A DNA stretch of 64,000 bases from Salinirubellus litoreus. GTDB lineage: Archaea > Halobacteriota > Halobacteria > Halobacteriales > Haloarculaceae. The notes under the pieces are model-generated. The model was not told the origin of the DNA, did no database searches, and saw only the letters and a list, made by a program, of their open reading frames with translations. This document shows, piece by piece, positions 42,663-51,175 of the stretch. Position numbers and translations under genes: made by a program. Location of the stretch: NCBI RefSeq assembly GCF_037335815.1, contig NZ_CP147841.1:1674001-1738000 (forward strand), written 5' to 3'. Numbering within the stretch: the first letter of the stretch is position 1; the number at the start of each line of letters is the position of its first letter.

Positions 42663-45292
42663 GTGACGGGACGGGGACCGAGGCGAACGGCGGTGCATCG
42701 ACCGACGGGGACCGGGAACCCAGGGACCTCCGATCCGATGGAGGCCACGCCGAGGACCACCACGGCCTCCCGCCGATGTCCTCGGTCAAGCGGTGGTTCG
42801 TCACCACGAACCACAAGGACATCGGTATCCTCTACCTCGTTACGTCGCTGTTCTTCGTCGTCTTCGGTGGTCTGCTCGCGCTGCTCATCCGGACGCAGAT
42901 GTGGACGCCGGGCGGTACCATCCTCTCACCTCAAGCGTACAACCAGACGGTCTCGATCCACGGGCTCGTCATGGTGTTCTGGTTCCTCTCACCCTTCGCG
43001 TTCGGTTTCGCAAACTACGTCGTCCCGCTCCAGATCGGCGCGGACGACCTTGCGTTCCCGCGGCTGAACGCCCTCTCGTACTGGCTCTACCTCGCCTCGG
43101 GGCTCCTGGTCGGTGTGTCGTTCTTCCAGGGGGCCACGTTCTCGGGCGGGTGGACGATGTACGCCCCACTCAACGTCCCGATGTACATGCCAGAGGTGGG
43201 GGCCTCGACGGCGGTGCTGGCGCTGCTGTTGTTCGTCGTCTCGGTCACCGTCTCCTCGGTGAACTTCCTCACGACGATGCACCGGATGCGGGCGGAGGGG
43301 CTCACCCTCCGCCGTCTCCCCCTCTTTACCTGGAGCATCCTCCTCACCGTGTGGATGATGCTGTTCGCGTTCGCGGCGCTCCTGGCGGCGCTGATGATCC
43401 TCAGCGCCGACCGCCTGCTCGGGACGATGTACTTCGTTACCGAATCGCCGGGCGGGTCGATGCTCTGGACGCACCTGTTCTGGTTCTTCGGGCACCCGGA
43501 GGTCTACATCGTCTTCTTCCCGGCGCTGGGGGTGATGGCCGAGATATTCCAGACGTTCACCGGGAGCCGGCTCATCGGGCGCAAGTGGTTCATCGCGTCG
43601 ATGGTGCTCGTGGCGCTCCAGTCGTTCATCGTCTGGATGCACCACATGTTCCTCACGACGATCAACCTCCAGATCAAGACGCTGTTCATGGCGACCACCA
43701 TCGGGATCTCGCTCCCGTTCGACCTGATGGTGTTCGCACTCATCTACACGATGTTGAAAGGCAGGATACGCTTCAAGACACCCTTCCTCTTCGCGTTCGG
43801 GGGGCTGATCGTGTTCATCGTCGGGGGCATCACCGGCGTGTTCCTCGGAGCCGTCGTCCTCGACTACGCGATGCGGGGGACCTACTGGGTCGTCGCACAC
43901 TTCCACTACGTGATGGTCGCCGGCGTGACGGCGCTCATCGGCGGGCTCTACTACTGGTTCCCGAAGATGACCGGCCGGATGTACGACGAGTTCCTCGGGA
44001 AGGTCCAGTTCGGGCTGTACTTCCTCGGGTTCAATCTGCTCTACTTCCCCATGTTCGTCGCCTGGGAGACCCCACGACGGGTGTTCGACTACCCGGCCGA
44101 ACTCGTCGGGTGGCACCGGATCGCCACCGTCGGCGGCTTCCTCCTGGGGATCTCGTTCCTCGTGATGTTCTACAACCTCTACACGAGCATCTGGAACGGC
44201 GAGGAGGTCGACGGTAACCCGTGGGACTTCACCCACACCGCCGAGTGGGCGGTCTCCTCGCCCCCGCCGCTCGAGAACTTCCCCGGGCGGGCCACTTACA
44301 AGGGGGGATTCCTCGACTTCGTCGACCGCGTGACTACCGACGGCGGCGAGGAGACCTCGGAGGGGTACCGCTCGCCGCTGTCGGCCGACGGAACCGGGAC
44401 CCGTTCGGACGGTGGCACGAGCACCGGCGCGCCGGATGGCGGCGTGGTCACCGGCGGTACGGGTCTCCCCGCACAGCGCGACGAGGGCGGCGGGGAGATG
44501 GCGGTCGCCCACGGCGAGGGGCCGAGCCACGCCAGCATCTGGCCGTTCGCGACCGGCGTGGGCGCGTTCGTCCTGCTGGTCGGGCTCTCGGGATTCCAGA
44601 GCGGGGCGTTCCCCGACGGCGTGGCCGGCGGGTTCTACATGGGCACGTCGCTCGCGGGCGGGCTGATCACCCTCGGGTCGCTGTTCGCGATGGGCTACGA
44701 GGACTTCCACGCCCCCGAGATGGCTATCGCCGAGCGGTGGCCGTTCGCCGGCGTCGAGAACACCAAACTCGGCGTGTGGATCTTCCTCGCCAGCGACGTC
44801 GTCCTCTTCGGGGCGTTCATCGGGGCGTACGTGTTCGTCCGTTTCTCGGCCGGGTGGACCGGCTGGCACATCGTCCCGCACAACTCCCTGCCGGGGCTGA
44901 TCAACACCTACCTCCTGTTGACGAGTTCGTTCACGGTCATCCTGGGGATGGTTGCGGCCGAACACGAGAGTCGGAAGGGGCTGCTGGCGTGTCTCACCGC
45001 CACGCTCCTCCTCGGCATCGGCTTCCTCATCAACAAGGGGATCGAGTGGGTCGAACTGCTCCACGAGGGGATCTGGCTCGACGCCTCCATCGAGGGGGCG
45101 ACGTTCTTCCTCACGACGGGCCTCCATGGGGCACACGTCCTCGCCGGCCTGGTCATCACCGTCTACCTCATGTGGCGGACCTGGGGCGGGGCCTACATGG
45201 GCGACGAGAAGCCGGTCGAGTACTTCGGGCTCTACTGGCACTTCGTCGACATCGTCTGGCTGTTCCTCTTCCCGCTGTTCTACATCCTGTGA
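42659..45292 (+). CDS. coxAC: Fused cytochrome c oxidase subunits I and III
   Basis: 877 residues. Residues about 40-545 are subunit I with the haem-copper ligands: TVSIHGLVMVFW (low-spin haem His), FFGHPEVYI (CuB His and cross-linked Tyr), HHMF (CuB His pair) and VVAHFHYVMVAGV (haem a3 and low-spin haem). A hydrophilic linker (about 565-620) leads to subunit III, with WPFAGVENTKLGVWIFLASDVVLFGAFIGAY, THGAH-type helix TGLHGAHVLAGL and the final YWHFVDIVWLFLFPLFYIL. The I-III fusion is known in haloarchaea. Pumps protons while reducing oxygen. Confidence 0.95.
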   Translation: MSDGTGTEANGGASTDGDREPRDLRSDGGHAEDHHGLPPMSSVKRWFVTTNHKDIGILYLVTSLFFVVFGGLLALLIRTQMWTPGGTILSPQAYNQTVSIHGLVMVFWFLSPFAFGFANYVVPLQIGADDLAFPRLNALSYWLYLASGLLVGVSFFQGATFSGGWTMYAPLNVPMYMPEVGASTAVLALLLFVVSVTVSSVNFLTTMHRMRAEGLTLRRLPLFTWSILLTVWMMLFAFAALLAALMILSADRLLGTMYFVTESPGGSMLWTHLFWFFGHPEVYIVFFPALGVMAEIFQTFTGSRLIGRKWFIASMVLVALQSFIVWMHHMFLTTINLQIKTLFMATTIGISLPFDLMVFALIYTMLKGRIRFKTPFLFAFGGLIVFIVGGITGVFLGAVVLDYAMRGTYWVVAHFHYVMVAGVTALIGGLYYWFPKMTGRMYDEFLGKVQFGLYFLGFNLLYFPMFVAWETPRRVFDYPAELVGWHRIATVGGFLLGISFLVMFYNLYTSIWNGEEVDGNPWDFTHTAEWAVSSPPPLENFPGRATYKGGFLDFVDRVTTDGGEETSEGYRSPLSADGTGTRSDGGTSTGAPDGGVVTGGTGLPAQRDEGGGEMAVAHGEGPSHASIWPFATGVGAFVLLVGLSGFQSGAFPDGVAGGFYMGTSLAGGLITLGSLFAMGYEDFHAPEMAIAERWPFAGVENTKLGVWIFLASDVVLFGAFIGAYVFVRFSAGWTGWHIVPHNSLPGLINTYLLLTSSFTVILGMVAAEHESRKGLLACLTATLLLGIGFLINKGIEWVELLHEGIWLDASIEGATFFLTTGLHGAHVLAGLVITVYLMWRTWGGAYMGDEKPVEYFGLYWHFVDIVWLFLFPLFYIL

Positions 45293-45303
45293 GGTGACAA
45301 GAC

Positions 45304-45576
45304 ATGGCAAACACCAGACTGTACACGCTGATATTCGTCGCGCTGTTCGTCCTGGCGACCGCGCAGGTCGCGGTCGAGACGATGGGGTTCGTCGAGAACG
45401 CCTACTGGTACGCCTTCGGGGCCATACTCGCCCTGTCGCTGCTGAAGGCCGTCGCGGTCGCCGGCTACTACCAGCACCTCCTCTACGAACCCCGGTCGCT
45501 GTCGTACCTCATCGGGATCGGCCTGCTGGCGGCGCTCACACTCACCATCGCCGCGTCGTACTCGATCCTCCCGTAA
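45304..45576 (+). CDS. Cytochrome c oxidase subunit IV family protein
   Basis: 90 residues, three predicted membrane helices, with AILALSLLKAVAVAGYYQHLLYEPRSL matching the prokaryotic COX4 family (KA-xx-Y-x-H motif). Ribosome-binding site GAGGTGA (45291-45297) lies 6 nt before the ATG. Last gene of the coxB-coxAC operon; stabilises the complex in the membrane. Confidence 0.88.
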   Translation: MANTRLYTLIFVALFVLATAQVAVETMGFVENAYWYAFGAILALSLLKAVAVAGYYQHLLYEPRSLSYLIGIGLLAALTLTIAASYSILP

Positions 45577-45637
45577 CCGGTTCGGATCGGTCCGACCCCT
45601 CTTCTCGACGGCTCCGGAGCGAGCGCCCGCGCCGTAC

Positions 45638-45928
45638 TCACACGCCGAAGACCATGTACGCGAGGACGAGCACCGCGTAGAGTATCGCCAGCGCCCCGAC
45701 GATCTTCAGGTGGAAGAGGAACAGGTCGTCGTCCTCGGCGTCGCGGGCCGCCTCGTAGGCCGCCCGCTCGAGCTCCGAGAGCGACTCGGTGCCGTGCTCG
45801 GCGAGGTGGAGGTCGCGGTACTGTTCCCGCCTGAACGGCCGGCCACAGCGGGGACACCGAACCGGGTCCTCCTCTAGGGGAACGTCCCAGTCGGCGCTCG
45901 GATCAGTGGTCGCGTCGGTAGTCGCCAC
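45638..45928 (-). CDS. C2H2 zinc-finger protein with C-terminal membrane helix
   Basis: 96 residues. One classical finger, CPRCGRPFRREQYRDLHLAEH (C-x2-C-x12-H-x3-H), near residues 24-44, then an acidic helix (about 47-68) and one or two membrane segments at the end (LKIVGALAILYAVLVLAYMVFGV). It is convergent with the cox operon and starts 3 bp after the next gene's stop. A zinc finger tied to the membrane is unusual; a role in oxidase assembly is possible but not shown. Confidence 0.75.
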   Translation of the reverse strand: MATTDATTDPSADWDVPLEEDPVRCPRCGRPFRREQYRDLHLAEHGTESLSELERAAYEAARDAEDDDLFLFHLKIVGALAILYAVLVLAYMVFGV

Positions 45929-45931
45929 GGC

Positions 45932-46615
45932 TCAGTCACCCCCCTCCCGACGGCCCGGTCGCCACACGAACACGCCCACGGCAACGAGGAACGCCGCCGT
46001 CGAGAGGTCGAGCGAGAGCGCGGAGACGCTCGCCAGTCCCGCGCCGCCGACCCCGACGGCACCAACCAGCGACACCAGGAGCGGGAACGAACAGCCGATA
46101 CAGGTCGCCACGCCGAGCACCCCCGTGAGGGTTCGCGCCGAGAGGTCCCGCACCGCGACCCAGAGGAGATATGCTAGCGCGAGGTAGCCGACCACCCGGT
46201 AGGGGACGAAGTAGACGTGGAACCAGTCGCCGACGTAGGCGATCCGGGGTCCCCACCCGGGTGTCGCGGGGGTGAACTGCCAGCCGTGGAGGTGGTCGTG
46301 GGCGTGATCGGGACCGTAGACGGCCAGCAGCCCCGAGAGCCAGGCGAGGACCAGGAAGTACCCGGCCCCCGCGAAGTCCGCCAGCCGTCGGAGGCCGTCG
46401 CCCGCCCCCGACGGTTCGACGCGCCAGACGGCGTACAGCCCGGCGTTGATCCAGACGAACGGGTAGAGGACGTACCGGGGGTCGGTCACGGTCGCGGGCG
46501 TGAGCGCGAAGTGAGCGAGGACCCAGAGCGCCTCGACGGCGAGGAGTCCGGCCCAGATCCGCCGGTCGGGAAGGAGCGGTCGAGGTGCGAGCTCCCGGAC
46601 GACGCCCGTCGACAT
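45932..46615 (-). CDS. Multi-pass membrane protein, unknown (cox-associated)
   Basis: 227 residues, about six or seven membrane helices. Two histidine-rich loop motifs, YGPDHAHDHLHGWQF (about 100-114) and GDWFHVYFVPYR, could bind metal; CIGCSFPLL near residue 175 gives a membrane CxxC. Copper or haem handling would fit its place next to the oxidase genes, but no family is recognised with confidence. It lies between two other membrane-protein genes with 1-3 bp gaps, so all three form one operon. Confidence 0.75.
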   Translation of the reverse strand: MSTGVVRELAPRPLLPDRRIWAGLLAVEALWVLAHFALTPATVTDPRYVLYPFVWINAGLYAVWRVEPSGAGDGLRRLADFAGAGYFLVLAWLSGLLAVYGPDHAHDHLHGWQFTPATPGWGPRIAYVGDWFHVYFVPYRVVGYLALAYLLWVAVRDLSARTLTGVLGVATCIGCSFPLLVSLVGAVGVGGAGLASVSALSLDLSTAAFLVAVGVFVWRPGRREGGD

Positions 46616-46616
46616 C

Positions 46617-47045
46617 TCAGGTGAGGAAGACGAGCTTGGCGGTGATGACGAGGAGGAACAGCGTCCCGACGAGGGTCGACCCCTCGGCGACGGCCACCGA
46701 CGACGGTCGGCCGCGGCCCCGCGCGGACGCGTACGTCCCGTAGAAGAGGTACCCGCCGACCACGGCCGCCGTGGCGACCCCCAGGACCAGTCCGATCGCG
46801 TTCACCGTCTCCTCGGGGAGGCCGCCGGCGACGAACACGACCGCCCCACCGCCGAACACGACCAGCAGGAGCAGGAACCCCGCGATCCAGACGGACTGGT
46901 TCCCGGCTGCCCGCGAGACCAGATCCCGACCGCCCGGCGCGTCGGGCGTGTAGGCCTGCCAGTCGATCCACCGCACCGCGACCAGTACGACCGCCAGCAC
47001 CAGCGCGCCGGTCAGGAGCGTGCTCAGGATGAGTGTCTGTGCCAT
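46617..47045 (-). CDS. Four-helix membrane protein, unknown (cox-associated)
   Basis: 142 residues with about four membrane helices and a short hydrophilic loop (about 24-48, WIDWQAYTPDAPGGRDLVSRAAGNQ). The first gene of the three-gene operon facing the cox genes; the next gene begins 1 bp after its stop. No recognisable motif. The 210-bp gap 47046-47255 before it shows a short direct repeat (TCAGGCCTCGACG at 47234 and 47256) but no gene. Confidence 0.7.
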   Translation of the reverse strand: MAQTLILSTLLTGALVLAVVLVAVRWIDWQAYTPDAPGGRDLVSRAAGNQSVWIAGFLLLLVVFGGGAVVFVAGGLPEETVNAIGLVLGVATAAVVGGYLFYGTYASARGRGRPSSVAVAEGSTLVGTLFLLVITAKLVFLT

Positions 47046-47255
47046 GATAACTCCACTCGTGTAGGTGGATCGTCAGCGCGGACCGTGTTAACGCTTCCGG
47101 CGGGTTTCGCCGTCACGTCACCGGGATTCGGGGGTGAAAACGGGACCGATCCACGTCGGCCGACGAGGGATCAGGGGAGGGACGTCCTATCGGACCCTCC
47201 AGGCGGGGTCGACGACCCCGACAGCGAGGCCGATCAGGCCTCGACGGTGAGGGCC

Positions 47256-48050
47256 TCAGGCCTCGACGACGAGTCCGGCCTCCCGGAGCGCCTCCTCGAC
47301 CGGGAGGTCGTCGTGGACGACGCCCGAGACGGCGCGGGCGATGGCCTCGGGGTCGTCGTGCTGGAACACCGACCGCCCCATCGAGACACCGGCACCGCCC
47401 GCGTCCATGGCCCCCCGCACCGCTTCGACGGTCTCGCGGTCGGTCCCCTTCGACCCGCCGGCGATAACGACGGGGAGCCGGGTCGACTCGACGACGTGCT
47501 CGAACGAGTCGGCGTCGCCGGAGTAGCCCGTCTTCACGAGGTCGGCACCCAGCTCCTCGGCGAGCCTGACCGCGTGGCCGAGCGACTCGGGATCCGACCC
47601 GTCGACCCCCGGTCCCCGGGCGTACGCCATGGCGAGGACCGGGATCCCGAGCCGGGAGGCGTCGTCGGTGAGTTCGGCGAGGCCCTCGATCTGCCGCGGC
47701 TCGTGGTCGGAGCCGACGTTGATGTGGAAGGAGACGGCATCCGCACCCGCTCGCACCGCTTCCTCGACGGTACACGTCACGCGCTTGTCGTTCGCGTCCG
47801 GGCCGATGGTCGTCGAGGCGTTGACGTGGACGATGTAGCCCGCACCGTTCTTGTTCGGGTGGACCCGGGGCGCGATCCCCTTCTGTGTGAGGACGGCGTC
47901 GGCCCCGCCGCGGGTCACCGCGTCGACGGTCGAGTCGATGTCCTTCAGCCCCTTCACCGCCCCCATCGTGATCCCGTGGTCCATGGGGATGATGACGTAC
48001 TTCCCCCCTGTCCCGATGCGCTCCAGCCGTGCTGCCGTCCCTGCGGTCAT
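47256..48050 (-). CDS. 2-amino-3,7-dideoxy-D-threo-hept-6-ulosonate synthase (archaeal aldolase family)
   Basis: 264 residues. A class I aldolase barrel with the residue pattern of the archaeal ADH synthase: D24 in IPMDHGI, Y143 in MAYARG and the Schiff-base K173 in LVKTGYSGD, spaced as in the methanogen enzyme. It makes the precursor for 3-dehydroquinate without DAHP synthase, the archaeal entry to aromatic amino acids. It follows trpA by 27 nt in the same direction, supporting this role over fructose-bisphosphate aldolase. Confidence 0.88.
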   Translation of the reverse strand: MTAGTAARLERIGTGGKYVIIPMDHGITMGAVKGLKDIDSTVDAVTRGGADAVLTQKGIAPRVHPNKNGAGYIVHVNASTTIGPDANDKRVTCTVEEAVRAGADAVSFHINVGSDHEPRQIEGLAELTDDASRLGIPVLAMAYARGPGVDGSDPESLGHAVRLAEELGADLVKTGYSGDADSFEHVVESTRLPVVIAGGSKGTDRETVEAVRGAMDAGGAGVSMGRSVFQHDDPEAIARAVSGVVHDDLPVEEALREAGLVVEA

Positions 48051-48055
48051 GGGTG

Positions 48056-48070
48056 TGTCACTCTGTGACA
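48056..48070. promoter_or_regulatory. Perfect inverted repeat between trpA and the ADH synthase gene
   Basis: TGTCAC-TCT-GTGACA lies 5 nt before the ADH synthase start codon, in the 27-nt gap after trpA. It could be an RNA hairpin that affects translation or an operator for an internal promoter. Confidence 0.35.
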
Positions 48071-48077
48071 GGTGTCC

Positions 48078-48974
48078 TCATTTGCGTTCCGGTTCCGGCC
48101 GCCGTTGCGTGCCGGCGACCGCGCCGTCCTTGAGTTCGCGGGCTTTCTCGCGGAGCCTGGCCGCGGTCTCCTCGACCGGGTCGTCCGCCTCGTGGCCTTC
48201 GGCGACGATGTCGACGAGCGCCGACCCGACGATGATCCCGTCCGCGCCGGCCTCGACCACCGAGGCCGCCTGTTCGCCCGTCGAGATGCCGAACCCGACG
48301 GCCTTCGGGAGCGACGACTCCGAGAGCCGGGCCAGCGACTCGGTCGTCCGATCCGAGACGTCCGCCCGTGCCCCCGTCACGCCGAGCCTCGCCTGGACGT
48401 AGACGTACCCCGAGGAGAGCCCGAGGAGCCGTTCGAGACGGGATTCCGTGGTCGTGGGCGCGACGATGGAGATCAGGTCGAGGCCGTGCTCGTCGCACGC
48501 CTCGCGGAGCGGCCCGGCCTCCTCGGCGGGCAGGTCCGGGACGACGAACCCGTCGATACCCGCCTCCGCCGCGCGGCGGACGAACGGTTCCGGCCCCTTC
48601 TCGCTCGCGGCCTCCCCGCTCGCGTCCTTCGAGTCCCGCCGGGCCTCCTCGTCTCGGTACTGGTAGAGGAGATTGTAGTAGGTCATACAGACCACCGGCA
48701 CCGGCGAGTCGAGGTCCTCGACGAACTCGAAGAACCGGTCGGGGGTCATCCCCCCTTCGAGCGACCGGACGATGGCGCTCTGGATGGTCGGTCCCTCCGC
48801 GATCGGTTCGGAGAACGGCAGGCCCAGTTCGAGCACGTCCGCGCCCCCGTCGATCAACGCCCGTGCGTACGCGAGCGAGGCATCGTAGCTCGGGTCGCCC
48901 GCGGCGATGTACGGGACGAACGCCGGGCCGTCGGCGAACGCCTCCGCGATCCGCGAGTTCGAACTCCGGATCAC
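48078..48974 (-). CDS. trpA: Tryptophan synthase alpha chain
   Basis: 298 residues from a GTG that overlaps the trpB stop (GTGA). Cleaves indole-3-glycerol phosphate and passes indole to TrpB. The catalytic glutamate is E49 in VLELGLPFSEP. The position of the second catalytic acid (Asp60 in E. coli numbering, LADGP) is glutamate here (IAEGP, E60). The phosphate-binding end GFGISTGEQ and GIIVGSALV is normal. An insert of about 20 acidic residues is at about 110-130. Confidence 0.94.
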   Translation of the reverse strand: MIRSSNSRIAEAFADGPAFVPYIAAGDPSYDASLAYARALIDGGADVLELGLPFSEPIAEGPTIQSAIVRSLEGGMTPDRFFEFVEDLDSPVPVVCMTYYNLLYQYRDEEARRDSKDASGEAASEKGPEPFVRRAAEAGIDGFVVPDLPAEEAGPLREACDEHGLDLISIVAPTTTESRLERLLGLSSGYVYVQARLGVTGARADVSDRTTESLARLSESSLPKAVGFGISTGEQAASVVEAGADGIIVGSALVDIVAEGHEADDPVEETAARLREKARELKDGAVAGTQRRPEPERK

Positions 48975-50221
48975 TCGAAGACCTCCATCTCGGGCGCGTT
49001 CGGGATGTCCCGCCGATCGGTCTCCTCGATGGCCGCCTCGAGGTCCTTGTCCCCGCGCCCGGAGAGGTTGACGACCACCGACTCGCCGAGATCGGTCGGG
49101 TCCGTCTCCTCCAGGTAGGCGAGCGCGTGGGCGCTCTCCAGGGCCGGGATGATCCCCTCCTCCTGTGAGAGTCGGTGGAAGGCCTCGAGTGCGGCGTCGT
49201 CGTCGACGTTGACCGCTTTGACCCTCCCCTGGTCGACGAGGTGCGCCAGTTCCGGGCCGACGCCCGCGTAGTCCAGCCCCGAGGAGACCGAGTGTGACTC
49301 CATGATCTGTCCGTCGCGGTCCTGCAGGAGCTTCGTCCGTGCGCCGTGGAGCACGCCCTCGCTTCCGGTCGAGAGCGACGCCGAGTTCGGGGCGACCCCC
49401 TCCTCCTCGTCCACCGTCAGCGAGGAGCCCCCGGCCTCGACGGCGTAGAGCTCTACCGGATCGTCGACGAAGTCGGCGAAGATGCCCATCGTGTTCGACC
49501 CGCCGCCCGCACACGCCAGCACCGCGTCCGGGAGTTCGCCCGTCTTCTCCCGTATCTGTCGGCGGCTCTCCTCGCTCACGACCCGCTGGAAGTCACGGAC
49601 CATCGACGGGAACGGGTGGGGTCCGACGATCGAGCCGATGACGTAGTGGGTCGTCTCGACGCTCCCCGCCCAGTCGCGCATCGTCTCGCTGATCGCCTCC
49701 TTGAGCGTCCCGCGGCCGACGTCGACGGGTCGGACCGCAGAACCGTTGATACGCATCCGGAAGACGTTGGGTCGCTGGCGGTTGATGTCGCGCCGGCCCA
49801 TGTACACCTCGCAGGGCAGGTCGAGGTGCGCGGCGGCCATCGCCGTCGCCGTCCCGTGCTGGCCGGCACCCGTCTCGGCGATGATCCGCTCCTTGCCCAT
49901 GTACTTCGCCAGGAGGCACTGCCCGAGTGCGTTGTTGAGCTTGTGTGCCCCGCCGTGGAGCAGGTCCTCCCGCTTGAGGTAGACGTCGATCCCGTACCGC
50001 TCCGAGAGGTTGTCCGCCCGCTGTAAGGGGGTGGGACGACCGCCGAAGTCCCGGAGCCGCTCGCGGAACTCGTCCATGAACCCGTCCTCGTTGTCGAGCA
50101 CGTACCGCTCGTAGGCGTCGGTCAGCTCCTCGATGGCCGGCATCAGCGCCTCGGGCACGTACTGGCCACCGTAGTCGCCGAACTTCCCGTCCGTCCGTCG
50201 TGTCCTGTCTGTCTCGCTCAT
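48971..50221 (-). CDS. trpB: Tryptophan synthase beta chain
   Basis: 416 residues. PLP enzyme joining indole and serine. The PLP lysine is in LLHGGAHKLNNALGQ, the phosphate-binding glycine run is CAGGGSNTMGIF, and the ETGAGQHGTATA loop holds the catalytic glutamate. Start MSETDRTRRTDGKFGDYGGQYVPEAL; the ATG at 50221 begins 1 nt after the trpC stop. The standard TrpB1 form that pairs with TrpA. Confidence 0.96.
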   Translation of the reverse strand: MSETDRTRRTDGKFGDYGGQYVPEALMPAIEELTDAYERYVLDNEDGFMDEFRERLRDFGGRPTPLQRADNLSERYGIDVYLKREDLLHGGAHKLNNALGQCLLAKYMGKERIIAETGAGQHGTATAMAAAHLDLPCEVYMGRRDINRQRPNVFRMRINGSAVRPVDVGRGTLKEAISETMRDWAGSVETTHYVIGSIVGPHPFPSMVRDFQRVVSEESRRQIREKTGELPDAVLACAGGGSNTMGIFADFVDDPVELYAVEAGGSSLTVDEEEGVAPNSASLSTGSEGVLHGARTKLLQDRDGQIMESHSVSSGLDYAGVGPELAHLVDQGRVKAVNVDDDAALEAFHRLSQEEGIIPALESAHALAYLEETDPTDLGESVVVNLSGRGDKDLEAAIEETDRRDIPNAPEMEVFE

Positions 50222-50222
50222 G

Positions 50223-51068
50223 TCAGGTACCTCCGTCCGCATCCGCGTCCGTGTCCGCGCTCCCGCCCCCCTCCTCTTCGGGATCGAGCGGCGTCGAGAG
50301 CCGCTCGGTGTTCGCTCGCACGTCACCGTCCATGATCGCCGACCCGACGAGGAGGCCGTCGGCCCCCGCCCGACGCATCCGGGCGGCGTCCTCCGGGGTA
50401 GCTATCCCGCTCTCCGCTATCAGGGTGACGTCCTCGGGGATGCCCTCCGCTTCCCGCTCGCGAGCGCTCCCGATCACCCGCTCGAACGTCCCGAGATCGA
50501 CCTCCAGTCGTGCGAGGTCGCGGTTGTTCACTCCGACGATATCCGCGCCCGCCTCGAGCGCCGTGTGGAGTTCCTCGCGGGTGTGGACCTCGACGAGCGC
50601 CTGGAAACCCCGCTCGCGGGCCGCGGTGAGCATCGGCGCGAGGTCGTCCCCGAGGAACCGCGCGATGAGCAGCACGACGTCGCTCTCGACGACGTCCAGC
50701 TGGCCCTCCGAGAGGAGGAAGTCCTTCCGGAGGACGGGGACGTCGACGGCCTCGCGGACCCGTCGGAGCGAGTCGGGCGACCCGCCGAAGTGATCCGGCT
50801 CCGTGAGCACCGACAGCGCGGCCGCCCCGCCGGCGACCATCTCCCGGACGAGTTCGACGGGGTCGTCGCCCCGCTCGCCGTCGGTGGTCGGACTCGTCGG
50901 TTTCACCTCCGCGATCAGCGGCACGCGTCCGTCCCGTTCGGCCGCCGCGAGCGCGTCCGGGAGCGACCGCGCCTCGGACACCGTCACCCGCTCGCCGCGG
51001 CCCTCGCGCTCACGCGCGCTCTCCAGGATGGCGGTGACCGCCGGCGCGAGCTCTCCTTCAGTGTCCAT
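50223..51068 (-). CDS. trpC: Indole-3-glycerol phosphate synthase
   Basis: 281 residues. The TIM-barrel motifs are present: LIAEVKPTSPT (catalytic lysine), VLRKDFLLSEGQL, VGVNNRDLARLEVDL and LIAESGIATPEDA. First gene of trpC-trpB-trpA-ADH synthase. A Ser/Asp/Gly-rich acidic tail of about 25 residues follows the barrel. Its promoter carries a palindrome at the start codon. Confidence 0.95.
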   Translation of the reverse strand: MDTEGELAPAVTAILESAREREGRGERVTVSEARSLPDALAAAERDGRVPLIAEVKPTSPTTDGERGDDPVELVREMVAGGAAALSVLTEPDHFGGSPDSLRRVREAVDVPVLRKDFLLSEGQLDVVESDVVLLIARFLGDDLAPMLTAARERGFQALVEVHTREELHTALEAGADIVGVNNRDLARLEVDLGTFERVIGSAREREAEGIPEDVTLIAESGIATPEDAARMRRAGADGLLVGSAIMDGDVRANTERLSTPLDPEEEGGGSADTDADADGGT

Positions 51069-51101
51069 TAGTGTGCACTAACGCACGCATCTGCACATAA
51101 G
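51068..51101 (-). promoter_or_regulatory. trp operon promoter and candidate operator
   Basis: A perfect inverted repeat TTAGTG-TG-CACTAA (51068-51081) touches the trpC start codon and covers the likely transcription start. A TATA-like CTTATG (minus strand, about 51095-51100) lies 27-32 nt before the ATG. A repressor at this site would block initiation; binding by a tryptophan-sensing regulator is a reasonable guess. Confidence 0.5.
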
Positions 51102-51175
51102 AGTTGCGTCATTCGATCGGCGTGGGCCCCGGCCCGGATCGACCGTCGGGGGTTCCTCGTGTGGCGCGAGGGCAC

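Noticed and set aside
42989..45310. A 773-codon open frame on the minus strand opposite coxAC, and similar long frames opposite smc, folCP and the TPP enzyme
   Set aside because: These mirror highly conserved genes on the other strand and have Asp/Arg/Glu/Val-rich compositions typical of antisense frames in GC-rich coding DNA.
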